The notes: generated by a model not told the origin, from the letters alone. A DNA stretch of 64,000 nucleotides from Achatina immaculata (GCA_009760885.1 CM019703.1:9149959-9213958), one strand, 5' to 3'. Counted from the stretch's first letter, positions 10,966 through 22,770 are shown. Numbers and translations: made by a program.

Positions 10966-11143
10966 AATTAGACAGCACAAGAAAGTCTCCAGGTAGTCAA
11001 GAAGAAGGTGGACGGATCGCAGGCGCGCATAAAAGACGAATGAAAGAAAGAGGTTGCAAAAGACAGACTATGATGGAATAAAGGAGGAGAAACTTAGAGA
11101 GGAAGGGCATCTGTTACCTTCAAGAGGCAATGAGTGAGGAAAT

Positions 11144-11148
11144 CAAGA

Positions 11149-11184
<36 letters not shown>

Positions 11185-11340
11185 AAGGAGCGAGAGAGAA
11201 AGAGAGGAGAGGCAAAGAAAGAAAAAAGAAAGTGAATGAATGAATGAATGAATACACGCAGAGAAAGAAAGAGGAAGAGACAGAGAGAGACAGAGAGAGA
11301 AAGAAAGAGAGATAGAAAAAGAGAGAGAGAGAGCATGAGC
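11144..11340. repeat. imperfect (GA)n / GAAT purine-rich tract
   Basis: About 200 bp of almost pure purine strand, GA repeats with a (GAAT)n patch near 11232-11252. The Leu/Ser-rich minus frames across it are artefacts. Confidence 0.85.
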
Positions 11341-11689
11341 AGAGGAATAAATAAAAAAGATAAGAATGCAGGAAAAAGGAAATCAATTTGAAGTAGGCAG
11401 AAATAGAGACACTGCATACATTTGAAAGAAACAAAAAAACACAGAAAAAGGCAACGGAAACTATGTAAGGCAAATAGTACCAAAGACAATTAAGCCACGG
11501 AACAACAAATAAAAGAAATTTAAATAATGGAAAGAAATAATAAGATAAAAAAAAGAATGCAAACCTGAAAAAACAGCAAAAAAAACCAACAGGTGATTAA
11601 TATGAAAAAAAAACAAATAATAAAATATAAATGACTTGAGATAATAGGCCATTTTCTGGGTATACCAAGTACATATCCCGAGTGTCTTA
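11341..11689. other. A-rich unassigned interval
   Basis: A-rich sequence without repeat structure or coding signature that I can identify. Confidence 0.4.
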
Positions 11690-11926
11690 TAAACAATTAT
11701 TGGTATGATTTGAATGAGTCTTATAAATATTTATGCATGTTATTTGAATGAGTCTTATAAATATTTATGATGTTATTTGAATGGGTCTTATAAATATTTA
11801 TGATGTTATTTGAATGGGTCTTATAAATATTTATGATGTTATTTGAATGAGTCTTATAAATATTTATGATGTTATTTGAATGGGTCTTATAAATATTTAT
11901 GGATGTTATTTGAATGGGTCTTATGG
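11690..11926. repeat. 33-bp satellite, left part
   Basis: Tandem units of a 33-bp sequence containing gggtcttataaatattta. The array is interrupted by R at 11935-12273 and then resumes. Confidence 0.9.
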
Positions 11927-11934
11927 GGGTGAAG

Positions 11935-12273
11935 ACGCCCGATGAAGTAATCAGCGACCCACAGCTGATATGCCAGCGTCAGAGTTAGCGATCTATAGCT
12001 AACCATGACCCTGACCCACCTCTCCGTGGTACCCCCAGTAAGAGGCCTAGCCTGGCTAACGGAGCAGTGATCGCCATAGTCCCCATGGTGGTGGAGTCTG
12101 CTAAAGAAGCATTGCACACCCCTTTGCTTTTTAGCTGTACTCCAGGACTGAAAAAAGTAGCCGCCATAATCCGCTCCCACGCCGATACGATGCTGTGCCT
12201 CAACATCTCTACTGCATCGCCTACCAAGAACAACAGCTCGCAGTTACAGCTAGTTTGCACAAGTGCAAGAGTA
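11935..12273 (-). mobile_element. R element inserted in the 33-bp satellite
   Basis: 339-bp R copy flanked on both sides by ggtcttat (11927-11934 and 12274-12281). That octamer is also part of the satellite unit, so the 8-bp duplication is suggestive rather than proof. In this orientation the element begins gggggtgaagacg and ends near gtttgcacaagtgcaagagta. Frames of up to 97 codons inside it differ between R copies and are not genes. Confidence 0.9.
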
Positions 12274-12535
12274 GGTCTTATAAATATTTACAGATGTGGT
12301 CTGAAGGAATCTTAAATAATTTATAGATTTGATTTGAATGAGTCTTATAAATATTTATGGATGTTATTTGAAGGAGTCTTGTAAATATTTATAGATGAGA
12401 TTTCAATGCCGTATAAATATTTATATGTGTGGTTGTAATGACTCCTATAAATATTTATGGAAGTGATTTAAAGGGTCTTACAAATATTTATAGGCGTGAT
12501 TTGAAGGAGTCTTATAAATATTTATAGATATGATA
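12274..12535. repeat. 33-bp satellite, right part (diverged)
   Basis: Continuation of the 11690 array after the R insertion. Units are more diverged here (gatttgaaggagtc, gtggttgtaatgac variants) but keep cttataaatatttata. Confidence 0.85.
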
Positions 12536-12835
12536 ATTAATATCCTTTGCCGATCATTCTGTCTACGGGTCTGTCAGTCTGTCAGTCTTTCTGCTTCCTC
12601 CATCGGTCAGGTCATCTGTCACTGGCACTGTTTACATTTACATGCCCAGGTGGTCTGTTTTGACAAATCATTTTGTACACATGTCTCCCTTATCCACGCC
12701 TTCAAGAACAATCTTTCATCCATGTTTTTTTTTCGATAAGCACTGGGCCATAGGGTATCCGAGAATGGTTATGTAATGGGGGTAAAAAATTGTTCACCCC
12801 TCCTTTTTCCTTTATTCTACTGATCAGCCAATTTA

Positions 12836-13095
12836 CCTCCACCCCCCTCAAAGCAGGAAAAGCCATCTGGGCCCCAAAACCTTGCACCGGATAGACACCC
12901 CCCCACCCCCATCAAAGCAGGAAAAGCCATCTGGGCCCCAAAACCTTGCACCGGGTAGACACCCCCCACCTCCATCAAAGCAGGAAAAGCCATCTGGGCC
13001 CCAAAACCTTGCACCGGGTGGACCCCCCACCCCCCTCAAAGCAGGAAAAGCCATCCGGGCCCTAAACCTTGCACCGGGTGGACCCCACCCCCCCC
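12836..13095. repeat. 61-64 bp minisatellite, 4 copies
   Basis: Four units beginning near 12848, 12912, 12975 and 13036. Each contains aaagcaggaaaagccat and ccttgcaccgg, separated by C-rich runs of variable length. Pro-rich frames on both strands come from the repeat. Confidence 0.92.
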
Positions 13096-14393
13096 CCCCC
13101 ACCACCTTCTCACTGGGCCCGCTGGACTGAAAATCCTTGCCTCAAATGAAAACAAAGACTTACACAAAGTTTACCTTCAAACACGTAACTACTACCATTC
13201 CAGCGAACTTCCAAATTAAAAAAGAAGAAGAACAAGAAGAAGAAAACGATGATGGAAAAAAAAACCAAAACTTTCCTTTGAACAAAAAAACCCAAAACAA
13301 GAATTTTTAAAATCGTTTCTTTCTGAAAGCATTTCCAACTTTAAAAAAAAAAAAATTTCGTTTTACCAAGATTCTTTAAAAGCTCTCTCTCCGCAGGACT
13401 AGTCAAGGTGACGCGCGCACGTAATTCTGAAAAAGACCTTGGCTTTCTAGTTTTAATAAGCATTCTCGATTACGACTGCTAATTGTAAGAAACTCAAAAG
13501 GAACGAGAAATCGAGAAGAATTTCTCCCACTGTGATCACGTTAAGATACATTTTCCCTTTGGACGTGTATCGCCATTTGTAATGGCGGAGAAGAAAAGCC
13601 GCACGGAGTGATCTCCCCCTGATTAGGTCGCCTCCATTCGGACGAAATATCCCTTTAAAAACCAGAGGTGGTCGCTGATTCCGCCGTTAGATGGTCTGCA
13701 TTTTTTCTCTTTTTAACCATTATGAATCCAACTGTTGTTTCAAATTTCTGCTCTTTTATCTCCACTCCCTTTGAGGATGTGATTGCTTGAAATTAGTGTG
13801 TTTCTATTCCGCTTTGAAACACAGAGATAATAAAATGCGGTTATTTGTTCCTGAATTTCGTTTTTCGTTTCTTTCCTTCATTATTTTTCATTAACCTGTG
13901 TTTCCACCCCCACCCCCCATCTCCCATCTCCTTACTCTAACCATGGCGTAGAGTTCTTTCTTCGACAAAGTGAATTTTATTTTGTTTCATCTCTGTTTTC
14001 TGATGTCGATATTTTTATAATACCAGCCCAATGCTTTCGCGACTTTGATCCGGTTGGTTCAAAATTATGTATAAAGATAGGAAATTTATTAATTTATCAC
14101 GGAAATATTCTCCCTATCATAGTTGCTTTAATAGCCAGGCCGTATGTTCTGAGTGCAAGCTGAGATCTTTCTCCCGGTGCCGTCTCATGCTGCTTTGTCT
14201 GCAACTGAAATGTTAAATGTTGTGTGTATTTCCTTTCCTGTTGCATTGCTGTTGCATGATTTTTTTTTAAACGATGGTGTACTGTGTCTGTACTTTTCAA
14301 AATAAAACTGGGGAAAAACAAACGCAAATTATACTTAAACTGTACAAGAAACATTTGTTTTGAATATCCGTTTTGTGTGAATATCATTTCAAC
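13096..14393. other. unassigned interval
   Basis: No transposon or gene recognised. Near 13573 there is a short inverted repeat (cgccatttgtaatggcg) followed by a tiny ATG frame that stops after nine codons; I do not call it. Confidence 0.4.
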
Positions 14394-14447
14394 GCTTGTC
14401 TTGTCTTGTCTTGTCTTGTCTTGTCTTGTCTTGTCTTGTCTTGTCCC
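14394..14447. repeat. (CTTGT)n tail of LINE-D
   Basis: About 10 perfect pentanucleotides. On the minus strand they read (ACAAG)n and follow directly the end of the LINE-D coding region. Confidence 0.95.
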
Positions 14448-14890
14448 CTTCTTCATATACCCTTCAGTGTTGAGGGGACAAATAGACGTCTTGATAGGGC
14501 TCTACGATTTACTTCATATAATGGGATATTTAATGCTTCTGTAATTTCCTCTCTCCATCTCCTGCGTTGGCGGCCTCGTCCTCTCTTACCTACAAATCTC
14601 AGTGTGAATGTTGTCTGTGATACACTGTCTGGTGGTAACTGTGTTAACATGGCCAGACCATTTGACTTGCTGTTTCTGGATATAGCGTAATGCTAGTTTT
14701 ACTCCAAGCTTTGCCCTGATGATGTCATTTCTTACTTGGTCTCTTCTTGTCACAGTATTCTCCTTCAACTCTGTCATTATCAAAAACTTTCCGTCTACAG
14801 TTTGCATAGGAAAACCAGAGAGTATCGGACCTCGAGACATAACCAGGGTCTCTACGGAGAATCAGTCCTGCATATCTTAACCTATACCAA
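14448..14890 (-). mobile_element. LINE-D 3' part (RT C-terminus)
   Basis: Two overlapping minus frames give the C-terminal part of a non-LTR reverse transcriptase: TRRDQVRNDIIRAKLGVK, IQKQQVKWSGHV, then in another frame GKRGRGRQRRRWREEI and ALSRRLFVPSTLKGI. One frameshift separates them. The element ends in the (ACAAG)n tail at 14394-14447. The palm domain is absent (5' truncation). Confidence 0.8.
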
Positions 14891-14965
14891 CACGTCCTCG
14901 CTATTTGCTAACTTGACGATTAGCTAGATGAGTGAATATATGTTCCGTAGCATATGTATGCTATC

Positions 14966-15596
14966 AGTCAGTCAGCCATTTGCATGTCCCTTGCGGAACT
15001 TTACATCCCTAACAGCTCTCCTACAGGCCTCTCATTGTAAGCAAGATGCTCTGCTGCAGGTGCATCCATTTGCAGATTATCAACGATGTCTTGCAACAAT
15101 CTTCGCCTCAGTCTTCCTCTCTTTCTTTTTCCCATTATGTACCTTTCCAAGATTGTCTTCTCTAAATTATCATAACGTTTAATATGTCCAAACTATTTAA
15201 TTTTTCTCTGTTTAATCTTGGTTACTAGGCAAACTTATTCAATATTAAATTCTTGTAGTATGGATATATTTGTCTTTTTTGTGTTCATGATATTTGAAAG
15301 GCTATTCTGTAGCATTTACATTCAAAGGCATTTATGTATTTCTCTTCTCTTTTGTTAAGTGTCCAAGTCTGACAAGCATATGCTGTGATGGGAAAGATGG
15401 ATGCCTTTGAAAATCTTATTTTTTTGTAGTTCTGCCTGTTCCTCTCCACGGCTTCTTTAGGTGTTTCATTTTTTGAAGAGCGATAGATATCCTATTTTTA
15501 ATTTCGTTCATTGTATCTTCATTATTGGTTAGTAATGATCCAAAATATTCAAAACACTCTACCTCTTCCAATTTTTCCTCATTGATACACACAAAC

Positions 15597-15597
<1 letters not shown>
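14966..15597 (-). mobile_element. LINE-B copy abutting (GATA)n
   Basis: Minus-strand LINE-B with a (GACT) tail at 14966-14976 and coding pieces up to ISIALQKMKHLKKPWRG and EEVECFEYFGSLLTNNED. Frameshifts interrupt the frame. The 5' truncation point falls exactly where a (GATA)n array starts. Confidence 0.85.
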
Positions 15598-15957
<360 letters not shown>

Positions 15958-16149
15958 ATATACGACAAAAAAATATTGACCAGACGAAGTAAGCACCGAC
16001 GAAAAGTAAGCACAGCTTTCGAAAAAAATTTTTTTTTTCATAACAATATTAGAGAATGACAAGAGATGGTTTATACGCAACATGATGATTACAACGTGGT
16101 GTGTTTGTTAAGGACACTTGAGTGCGAGTACAGTCAAGTATGCAGAAGA

Positions 16150-16474
16150 AATATGGATTACTACTACAGCCTGTTGTTTCACAGAGATAAACAACATATT
16201 CATGACACTGTCGTCAACAGCAATTGAAAGGAGAAGGTGCCAATGGATTGGTCACATTATGAGAATGGCAGTGGAATCCTTATCATGAACAGTTGTAATG
16301 TGGACTCCCACAGGGTTAAAAAAAAAACAGCACACAAAAAGACATGGAGACGTACAAGCAGAGAGAAGGCTGGTTAAAAAAAAAGGACTTACATGAAAGA
16401 TAGCCAAGAAGATAGGAAGGACCGACAGAAGAGGAAATCCTCTTTCTGCCAGTACCTTCATGTGTCTGACAGGT

Positions 16475-16512
<38 letters not shown>
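16150..16512 (+). mobile_element. LINE-E 3' fragment with (GA)n tail
   Basis: A broken plus frame gives AIERRRCQWIGHIMRMAVESL, then WTPTGLKKK and a GLT..IAKK segment, then a (GA)n tail at 16475-16512. The order matches the C-terminus of LINE-C-type elements but the sequence is distinct. Frameshifted and 5'-truncated. Confidence 0.7.
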
Positions 16513-16516
<4 letters not shown>

Positions 16517-16600
16517 TGAATGAATGATCTTTATTTTTAAAGGGTAAAGAATTAGGCACGCAGGCCTGTCTTACATTCTGCCCTTCATCACTCCAGAGTG
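16513..16600 (-). mobile_element. LINE-G 3' end fragment
   Basis: Carries the LINE-G 3' UTR: ggcctgcgtgcctaattc, then AATAAAGAT and a (CATT)n tail on minus. Sandwiched between two (GA)n tracts. Confidence 0.75.
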
Positions 16601-16601
16601 T

Positions 16602-16639
<38 letters not shown>

Positions 16640-16640
16640 G
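16601..16640. repeat. (GA)n microsatellite
   Basis: Short GA tract with one G interruption. Confidence 0.9.
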
Positions 16641-17869
16641 AACAGCATGTCCAGGGGCCTCAGAAGGCACTCCAGATAGTCTGTAGCACATTAGATTAAT
16701 CATTTATTAGAGAAAAGGAGCGATCTTTGTCGTGATTAAAAGTACTGAGAGTGTGGCTTGTCAAAAGTTACCTAGTCGTCGTACATTCACAAACAGTCAT
16801 ATTTATTGTCCACCTGTTTCATGCCAAAGCCTGCAATCACTAAGAATTCATAACAAGAACACGTTTAAAACGTAATTAACAAACGCTTGCATTCATCCGT
16901 TTATCATATACTCGACGGCAGGACTTCCTCATACAGTTCTTGTCCATACACGCTGATGATGACGATAACGATGATGTTGAATGAAAAGACATGAAATCAC
17001 AGTGGTTCTGCGTATTTAAAACACACGGAATCGAAATGAAAGAGAGAGAAGGGAAAAAATGAAAAACCTGAAAGGAAAAGAAGTCAGAATTTCAGAAGGA
17101 ACAAATAACTCTTAAGAAAGAACACGACCTGAGAGAGACAGTAATAGCCGTTTTCGTCCAATTCTCGAATGAAGTCCACCGATTGTATCCTTCCACGCGA
17201 TTGGTCACACACAAAAGTCATGTGATATCCTATTTCCCGAGGCCGTGCAGGATCAAAATTCACTTGCGAGTGAGCGTGAAGCGGGGGGTAGAGAGGGGGG
17301 AAGAGAAAGCGATAGAGGAAACGAGAGAGTAGAGAGAATAGAACTGAACTTCAGTGCGTCTGAATCGCTGAGGCGGATTGGAAATGAATTTGTTGAGAAT
17401 CTGGTGGGATCAGTTTAGCTGTAAATCGCTTCTCACTTCATTACTGAGTCGAGATTGAATGGGGCTTTCATTAGCAAACAGAGATTGTAGAGTGCTTGTG
17501 TGAATAAGGGCGATCAAATAAGACAAGGATGAGGCAGAGAGCTGGAAAAACGGGAAGAGAAGAGGGAAAACACGCCCGGGAATGGAAATGATAGCGGCTT
17601 TCTCGTCAACTGAAAATAAGATTCGTAGGGGGATAAAAAAAAAACAGATAAAGAGCCGAAGGAAATAACAGATAAGCATGGATAAGACAGAAAAAAAACA
17701 GACAAAGAGCCGAAGGAAATAAGAGATAAGGATGGATAAGACAGAAGAAAAAAATGAATATGCTTTTTTTTTAAACAAGGAAAGAAGCATTATCAGTTTT
17801 GTTAGAGAATAATAAAGCGTGGAAGATAGTCAAGTTTAAGAGAACATATATGAAAAGAAGAGAAAAAGT
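16641..17869. other. unassigned interval with one local duplication
   Basis: No gene recognised. Around 17637-17745 a ~60-bp segment (agagccgaaggaaata ... ggataagacagaa) is repeated in tandem. Confidence 0.5.
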
Positions 17870-18123
17870 TCGCAATCAGCGTATGGTGTAAGAGAATAGT
17901 AGCAATCAGCAAACAAACACACAAAAATTTTTAAGAGAAGTCGTAGCAGTCAGTACAAGATATAAGAGAATATGTGGCAATCAGCGAAAAATTCAGAGAT
18001 ATTATAGCAACCGGCATCAAACATAATAAAGTCTAGGCAATCAGTATGTTATGCAAGAGAATTTATAATAATCAGTGTGATATGTAAAGGAAACCATGAC
18101 AATTAGTAAAAAAATGTAAGAGA
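17870..18123. repeat. ~30-bp satellite, left part
   Basis: Diverged tandem units of a ~30-bp A-rich sequence containing gtaagagaa and atcagtaaaa. The array stops at the RTE insertion and continues from 20901. Confidence 0.85.
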
Positions 18124-18263
18124 ATTCATAGGTCATCATCATCATCAGGTGCCGTGCCGACTGACATTGGCTATTATGCTTCTCCAGAGTACCCGATCCT
18201 TCATGCAGGCCATCAGTTCAGTTGGTGATCTCCTCTCACACCATCCCGTCAGACTGTCCAGTA

Positions 18264-19184
18264 TCATTTTCTTGGTCTTCCTCTTGATCTTCTTCCTTCT
18301 ATTTTTCCTGTTGTTATAATATTTTCAATGCCCCCTCTTCTCATTGCATGTCCTATGAAAGTACATTGTCTCTCTCTTATCTTTCTGACAAGGTTTTTTG
18401 TCTCTCCAGCTCTTCTCATACATTCTTCATTAGTTATTTTTGCTGTCCAGGGAATTCGCAACATTCTTCTAATAAACCACATTTCTGCTGCTTCCAATGA
18501 TTTTTGTGCAGACTTGCCTATTGTCCATGATTCACTTCCATATAACAAGATAGGTTCAATATAGCATTTTAGGACTCGTTTTCTAACATTCATTGATAAA
18601 GATGTGTTAGCTAATATGTTTATCATTCTCTGAAATGCAGTCTTTGCTTGGCCTATTCTGCTCCTAATTTCTGTTTTGCATTTCCCATCTGAAGTTATTA
18701 CTGCTCCAAGGTATTTGAATTTCTGCACCTGCTTTAGAATGGCTCCGTTTAATTTAATACTGCATGCTGGTGGATTCTGTTTCTTAGATATAACCATAGT
18801 CTCTGTCTTTTTGATGTTCAAAGTAAGGCCTTTCTGTTCACTTTCTTTGGCGACTTTATCCAAGAGATTTTGCAGGTTTTGTTGGTTCTCAGCTATCAGT
18901 ACTGTGTCGTCAGCATACCGAAGGTTGTTAATATTGTATCCTCCAATTTTTATGCCTGGTTCTGTGATGATTGTTCTTAGAATATTCTCGCTATACAGAG
19001 AAAAAAGGTCTGGAGATAGTACACATCCTTGTCGCACCCCTTGTTTTATAGGTTGGTATTTTCCAATTCTATTTTCAACTCGAACTGCTGCTTCTTGCTG
19101 CCAGTATAGATGTTTTACAATCCTCAAGTCTTTGCCGTCTATATTGATGTCTTCAAGCATTTTAATAATTTCACTATGTTTCAC
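18264..19184 (-). pseudogene. RTE reverse transcriptase palm and C-terminal domain
   Basis: 306 codons. Residues 1-6 continue the AFDKVK motif-A region, [11 protein letters not shown] lies near 48-58, the catalytic YADD is at residues 90-93, and the thumb [10 protein letters not shown] and a cysteine-poor C-terminal [14 protein letters not shown] follow. Reverse transcription by target-primed synthesis is the known role. The frame is entered by a frameshift from the upstream ORF near 19205 and ends early because one A is missing in an A-run at ~18264; downstream codons continue as [13 protein letters not shown]. The first ATG is therefore not a biological start. Confidence 0.9.
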
Positions 19185-19206
19185 TTTGTCAAATGCCTTG
19201 GTGTAA

Positions 19207-20073
19207 TCAATGAAGATCTTTCTTTACTTCTAAAGCTCTTTCTGTTAGTGTTCGTAAAGCATAAATGGCATTGTGTGTTCCCTTTCCTTCAACAAATCCA
19301 AACTGTTCATCTGCTATTTCCATTTTTATCTTTTTCCTTGTTCTTCTCATAATGATTCTCAGAAGTAGCTTCGTTATGTGATATGAGAGGCTGATAGTCC
19401 GGTGGTCGTCACATTCCTTTGCACCTGGTTTCTTTGGTAGTGCTATAAACGTGGATTTAATCAGGTCACTGGGAATATAACCAGTGTTGTAAATATCATT
19501 CAGTAACTTGGTTATTATTTTTATTCCTGTCTCCTCTAGTGCCTCTATTTCTTCTATTGTTATATTATCAGGCCCAGTCGCTTTTCCTTTCATCATGTGT
19601 TTGATGGCTTCTATGATTTCATCTTCAAGTATTGGCGGTCCATCACAGTTTTCAGTATCTGGTGTTAATTCTGGTCTTTCTCCTCCATATAGCTCACCGA
19701 TATACTCTGTCCACCTGTCCACAATGTCTTCTTTTCCCATTAACATTTTACCTTCTTTCGATTTCAGGCATCCTGTGGTATATTTTGTTTTCCTGCCTGT
19801 GAGTTCATTAATTCGTTTATGCATGTTTTTGCTGTCTTTATTATGAGCGTCCTCTATCTGTCTGCATTGTTCATTTAACCACACTTCTTTTGCTTCTCTG
19901 CATTTGCGTCTTATTTCTTTATTTATCATGCTATATTTTTCCTCGTTATTTTTACTCCTCCTCCTCTTGTCCATCAGTCCTAAGATGTCGTCTGTCATCC
20001 ATTTACTTTTAGGGGCTTCTTTTTTCGGTGGTATTATCTTCTTAACAGTTTGGTGGATAGAATCTCTTAACAT
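19207..20073 (-). pseudogene. RTE linker and reverse transcriptase fingers
   Basis: 288 codons: a basic linker, then RT motifs KGKATGPDN, FIALPKKPGAKECDDHRTIS and EQFGFVEGKGTHNAI, ending just before motif A. In related elements the last motif usually reads F-R-x-G; here the Arg is Val. It is in the same frame as the endonuclease ORF, separated only by one TAG at 20077-20079. The end at 19207 is a frameshift inside the F-x-D-Y motif. Confidence 0.88.
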
Positions 20074-20076
20074 TTC

Positions 20077-20856
20077 CTATTGTTCATCTATACTATTTAT
20101 CTTTGCTATTGCATTGTATCTATTTGTTATAATAACTTTGTATTGTTCTCGCAGTTCTTGGTCATTTTTAAGAAGTTCTGTATTCAGTTTGATGTTTCTC
20201 ACTTTTCTTCCTGCTTTCTTTAGCTTTATTCTAACTTTTCCACAGAGTGGATCATGGTCACAATTGCAGTCAGCTCCTGGCATGGTTTTTGTTGTCAGTA
20301 ATGCACTGCGGAATCGTTTGTTGATTAATATGTAGTCTATCTGGTTAAATATCTTTTTGTCTGGGCTGCACCACGTTGCCAGGCTTCGAGGATGTTGTTT
20401 AAACCAGGTGTTTCCTACAACCATGCTATGTATTCTTGCCCATTCAATTAATTTATAACCTCTGTCATTCCTCTCCCCCAGTCCATAGTCACCAACGATG
20501 TCCGAAGTTCTTCCTTTACCAACTTTGGCATTAAAATCTCCCATGACTATGGTAACTTCATGTGACTTTGTGTGTTTTAGTGCTGTCTCTATGTCATTAT
20601 AAAATATCTGTACATCTTCCTCAGAACTTTCAGATGTTGAAGCATACACTTGTATAATATTTATGTTTATTGGTTGTCCTTTCAGTTGGGCTAGCAGGAC
20701 TCTGTCCGAGATGTTCAAATATCCTACAATTGTCCTTGCCGTTTTTTCATCAAATATAATTCCTACTCCTCGTTCATGTTTATCACTTCCTGAATATATT
20801 ATTGTATATTTATCTGAGTTTATCTTTCCTGCACCTGTCCATCTAACTTCACTCAT
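20077..20856 (-). pseudogene. RTE apurinic-like endonuclease domain
   Basis: 259 codons of an exonuclease/endonuclease/phosphatase fold. Visible motifs are SEVRWTG at the start, VYASTSESSEED, the MGDFNAKVG block, DRGYKLIEWA and a CDHDPL that stands where SDH usually ends the active site. The N-terminal strand with the first metal ligand is missing. Proteins like this are often annotated in animals as craniofacial development protein 2-like, but they are retrotransposon endonucleases. Confidence 0.9.
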
Positions 20857-20900
20857 TCCTAATATGTTGATCTTATTTTTTTCTTATTTTATTCATAGGT

Positions 20901-21760
20901 ACCAGCAGAAAAAAAAATCAATGTAAGAGAAGTCGTAGATGTCAGCAAAAAATGTAGGACAAGTTGTAGGTATCAGTAAGAGAATTTATAGTAGTCAGTG
21001 TGATATGTAAGGGAATCCATGACAATCAGAAAAAATGTAAGAGAGTTTGTAGACATCGGTTTAATAATATAACATAATAATGAGAGAAGTCGTTGCAGTG
21101 AGAAAAAAAATCGTATGAGAAGTAGTAGGTATCAGTAAAAAAAATTGTAAAAGAAGTCGTAGGTATCAGCAAAAAAAAAAAAAATGTAAGAGAAGTCGTA
21201 GGTATCAGCAAAAAAATGTAAGAGAAGTCGTAGGTATCAACAAAAAAATGTAAGAGAAGTCGTAGGTATCAACAAAAAAATGTAAGAGAAGTCGTAGGTA
21301 TCAACAAAAAAATGTAAGAGAAGTCGTAGGTATGAATTAAAAAAAAATGTAAGAGAAGTCGTAGGTATCTGCAAAAAAATTTAAGAGAAGTCGCTATAAT
21401 CATAAGAAACTTGTAAAAGAAGTCGTAGGTATCAGCAAAAAGGTGTAAGAGAAGTCGCTGCGATCAGCAAAAAATATATAACAGAAGAAAAATCAGCAAA
21501 AAAAAAAATAATAATAATAATTGTAAGAGACGACATCGCAATCGAAAAAAAAAGAGAGAAGTTGCAACCAACAAAAAAAGTATTGTAGTTAGTAATCAGT
21601 ATGACGCGCAAAAGAAGTTGTAACATTCAGCATGGTACATAAGACAAGTTGTAGCAGTCAGCACGGCATGTAAGAGAAGTTGTAGCAAATAGCATAAAAT
21701 ATAGAAGTAGTTGTAGCAGTCAGCATAAGATTTCAGAGAAACGTTTGCACTATTAGTGAC
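20901..21760. repeat. ~30-bp satellite, right part
   Basis: About 25 tandem units; the best-kept ones read gtaagagaagtcgtaggta plus tcagcaaaaaa. Units near 21180-21350 are almost identical, while the outer ones are diverged. Confidence 0.92.
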
Positions 21761-21934
21761 AAGAACAAAAGGTTGGGGGGGGGGGGGGCAAATGAAACTC
21801 TGAAGTAGCAGATGGCGCCACTGTACATGGAAGTGGACAGAGATGACTGAAAAAAGGGGGAGAAACAAGAGGTTAATTAACCACGTGTATTCTATAATTT
21901 ATTTAAACACTGTTACTCTGTTAGATCAGTAGTA

Positions 21935-22290
21935 CACTACAGAAGCTGGGTGGGCAACCACCTCTCACCCGGCGGGGATATACTGATAACCAAAACACAT
22001 CGAGGTTTTCCCGTGAGTGAGTCCAACTCTAGATTAAACTGGTGCAACGAAAACCACGGTGTCATGCAATCCCGCTTCTGAGATCCACAGAGAATACAGG
22101 CTCAAGCCCTGCGATACTCTGAACCTCTTGTGGTCCTCTCGGGGATCTCGTGTGGTCCTTTCGGGGACCACAGGGGGACCACGGGACCTATCGAGAACCA
22201 CAGGACTAAATTCAGGAGGATCACAGGGCGGTCTTGGTGGTAGAAGCGAACACAGAAGAAGAAGGAGCTCTTGTAGTAGCGAAATATTCT
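21935..22290 (+). mobile_element. X element copy 1
   Basis: About 350 bp nearly matching the 3' part of the X element at 50.3-51.6 kb (opposite strand), including ggtgagaggtggttgccc (inverse), ctcaagccctgcgatactc and three partly overlapping ggtcc-rich repeats. Ends in an AAG-rich tail. A 77-codon frame is shared between copies but is Arg/Gly-rich, and I cannot assign it. Confidence 0.75.
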
Positions 22291-22504
22291 AATTACAAAT
22301 TGTATCTTTCTTGGGGATGTCATTCTTAAATATGACCATTGTTTCCGTTTTGTAGCTGTTTAGCCCTGAATCTCTTCTACTTACTTTTTCGGTAGCACTG
22401 TTCTCTGGTTTTCTGAAAACTGGAACGTGCGTTTAGTATGAAACAGACGAATATGTTTTTTTATTCTTTATATAATTATGTGTAAAACTAAAAATACAAA
22501 TAAT

Positions 22505-22770
22505 ATACACGAAGCCAGCGCAGTAAAACTGTGATGAAAGAAATGTTAGAACAATTTGAAACAAAAAGTGGGAACAGTTTTATTAAAAGTTTCAGCGTTT
22601 CACTTTACTCATATAAAAAAAAAACGTGAAGGAAAGAATGATATGAAAAGAAGAGAAAATATAAACTCACATGACTAATACACAACAACTAAGAAAATAA
22701 TAATAATAATAATAATAATAACAATAATAATAAGCGAGTAGATAGTTGTGACTTGCAAGAAGCTGCGATC
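22505..22770 (-). mobile_element. PLE-associated terminal repeat, copy 2
   Basis: Matches copy 1 at several blocks (ataaaactgttcc end, hammerhead-like region 22589-22612, gtgagtttata, and the caagtcacaac block near 22745-22756). An (AAT)n run at 22699-22735 is embedded. Strongly diverged. Confidence 0.5.
22589..22612 (-). ncRNA. hammerhead-like core, copy 2 (diverged)
   Basis: Minus strand reads ATGAGTA, spacer, GAAAC. Position T7 is changed, but the A3 and T8 equivalents are kept as in the other copies. Probably a dead copy. Confidence 0.25.

Larger units (their letters stand above)
18134..20890 (-). mobile_element. RTE-type non-LTR retrotransposon, 5'-truncated
   Basis: 2757-bp minus-strand element bounded by a perfect 10-bp target-site duplication, attcataggt, at 18124-18133 and 20891-20900. 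It contains an apurinic-like endonuclease, a reverse transcriptase and the C-terminal basic region, and ends at the 3' side in a short (ATG)n tail. It is truncated within the start of the endonuclease (the first preserved motif is the SEVRWTG segment). One in-frame TAG, one frameshift and one lost A make it inactive. It lies inside the 30-bp satellite. Confidence 0.95.

Noticed and set aside
11094..11489. 131-codon hydrophobic Ser/Leu protein
   Set aside because: Antisense reading of the imperfect (GA)n tract.
12848..13130. Pro- or Gly-rich structural protein
   Set aside because: Frames come from a 61-64 bp minisatellite, and variable C-run lengths break them.
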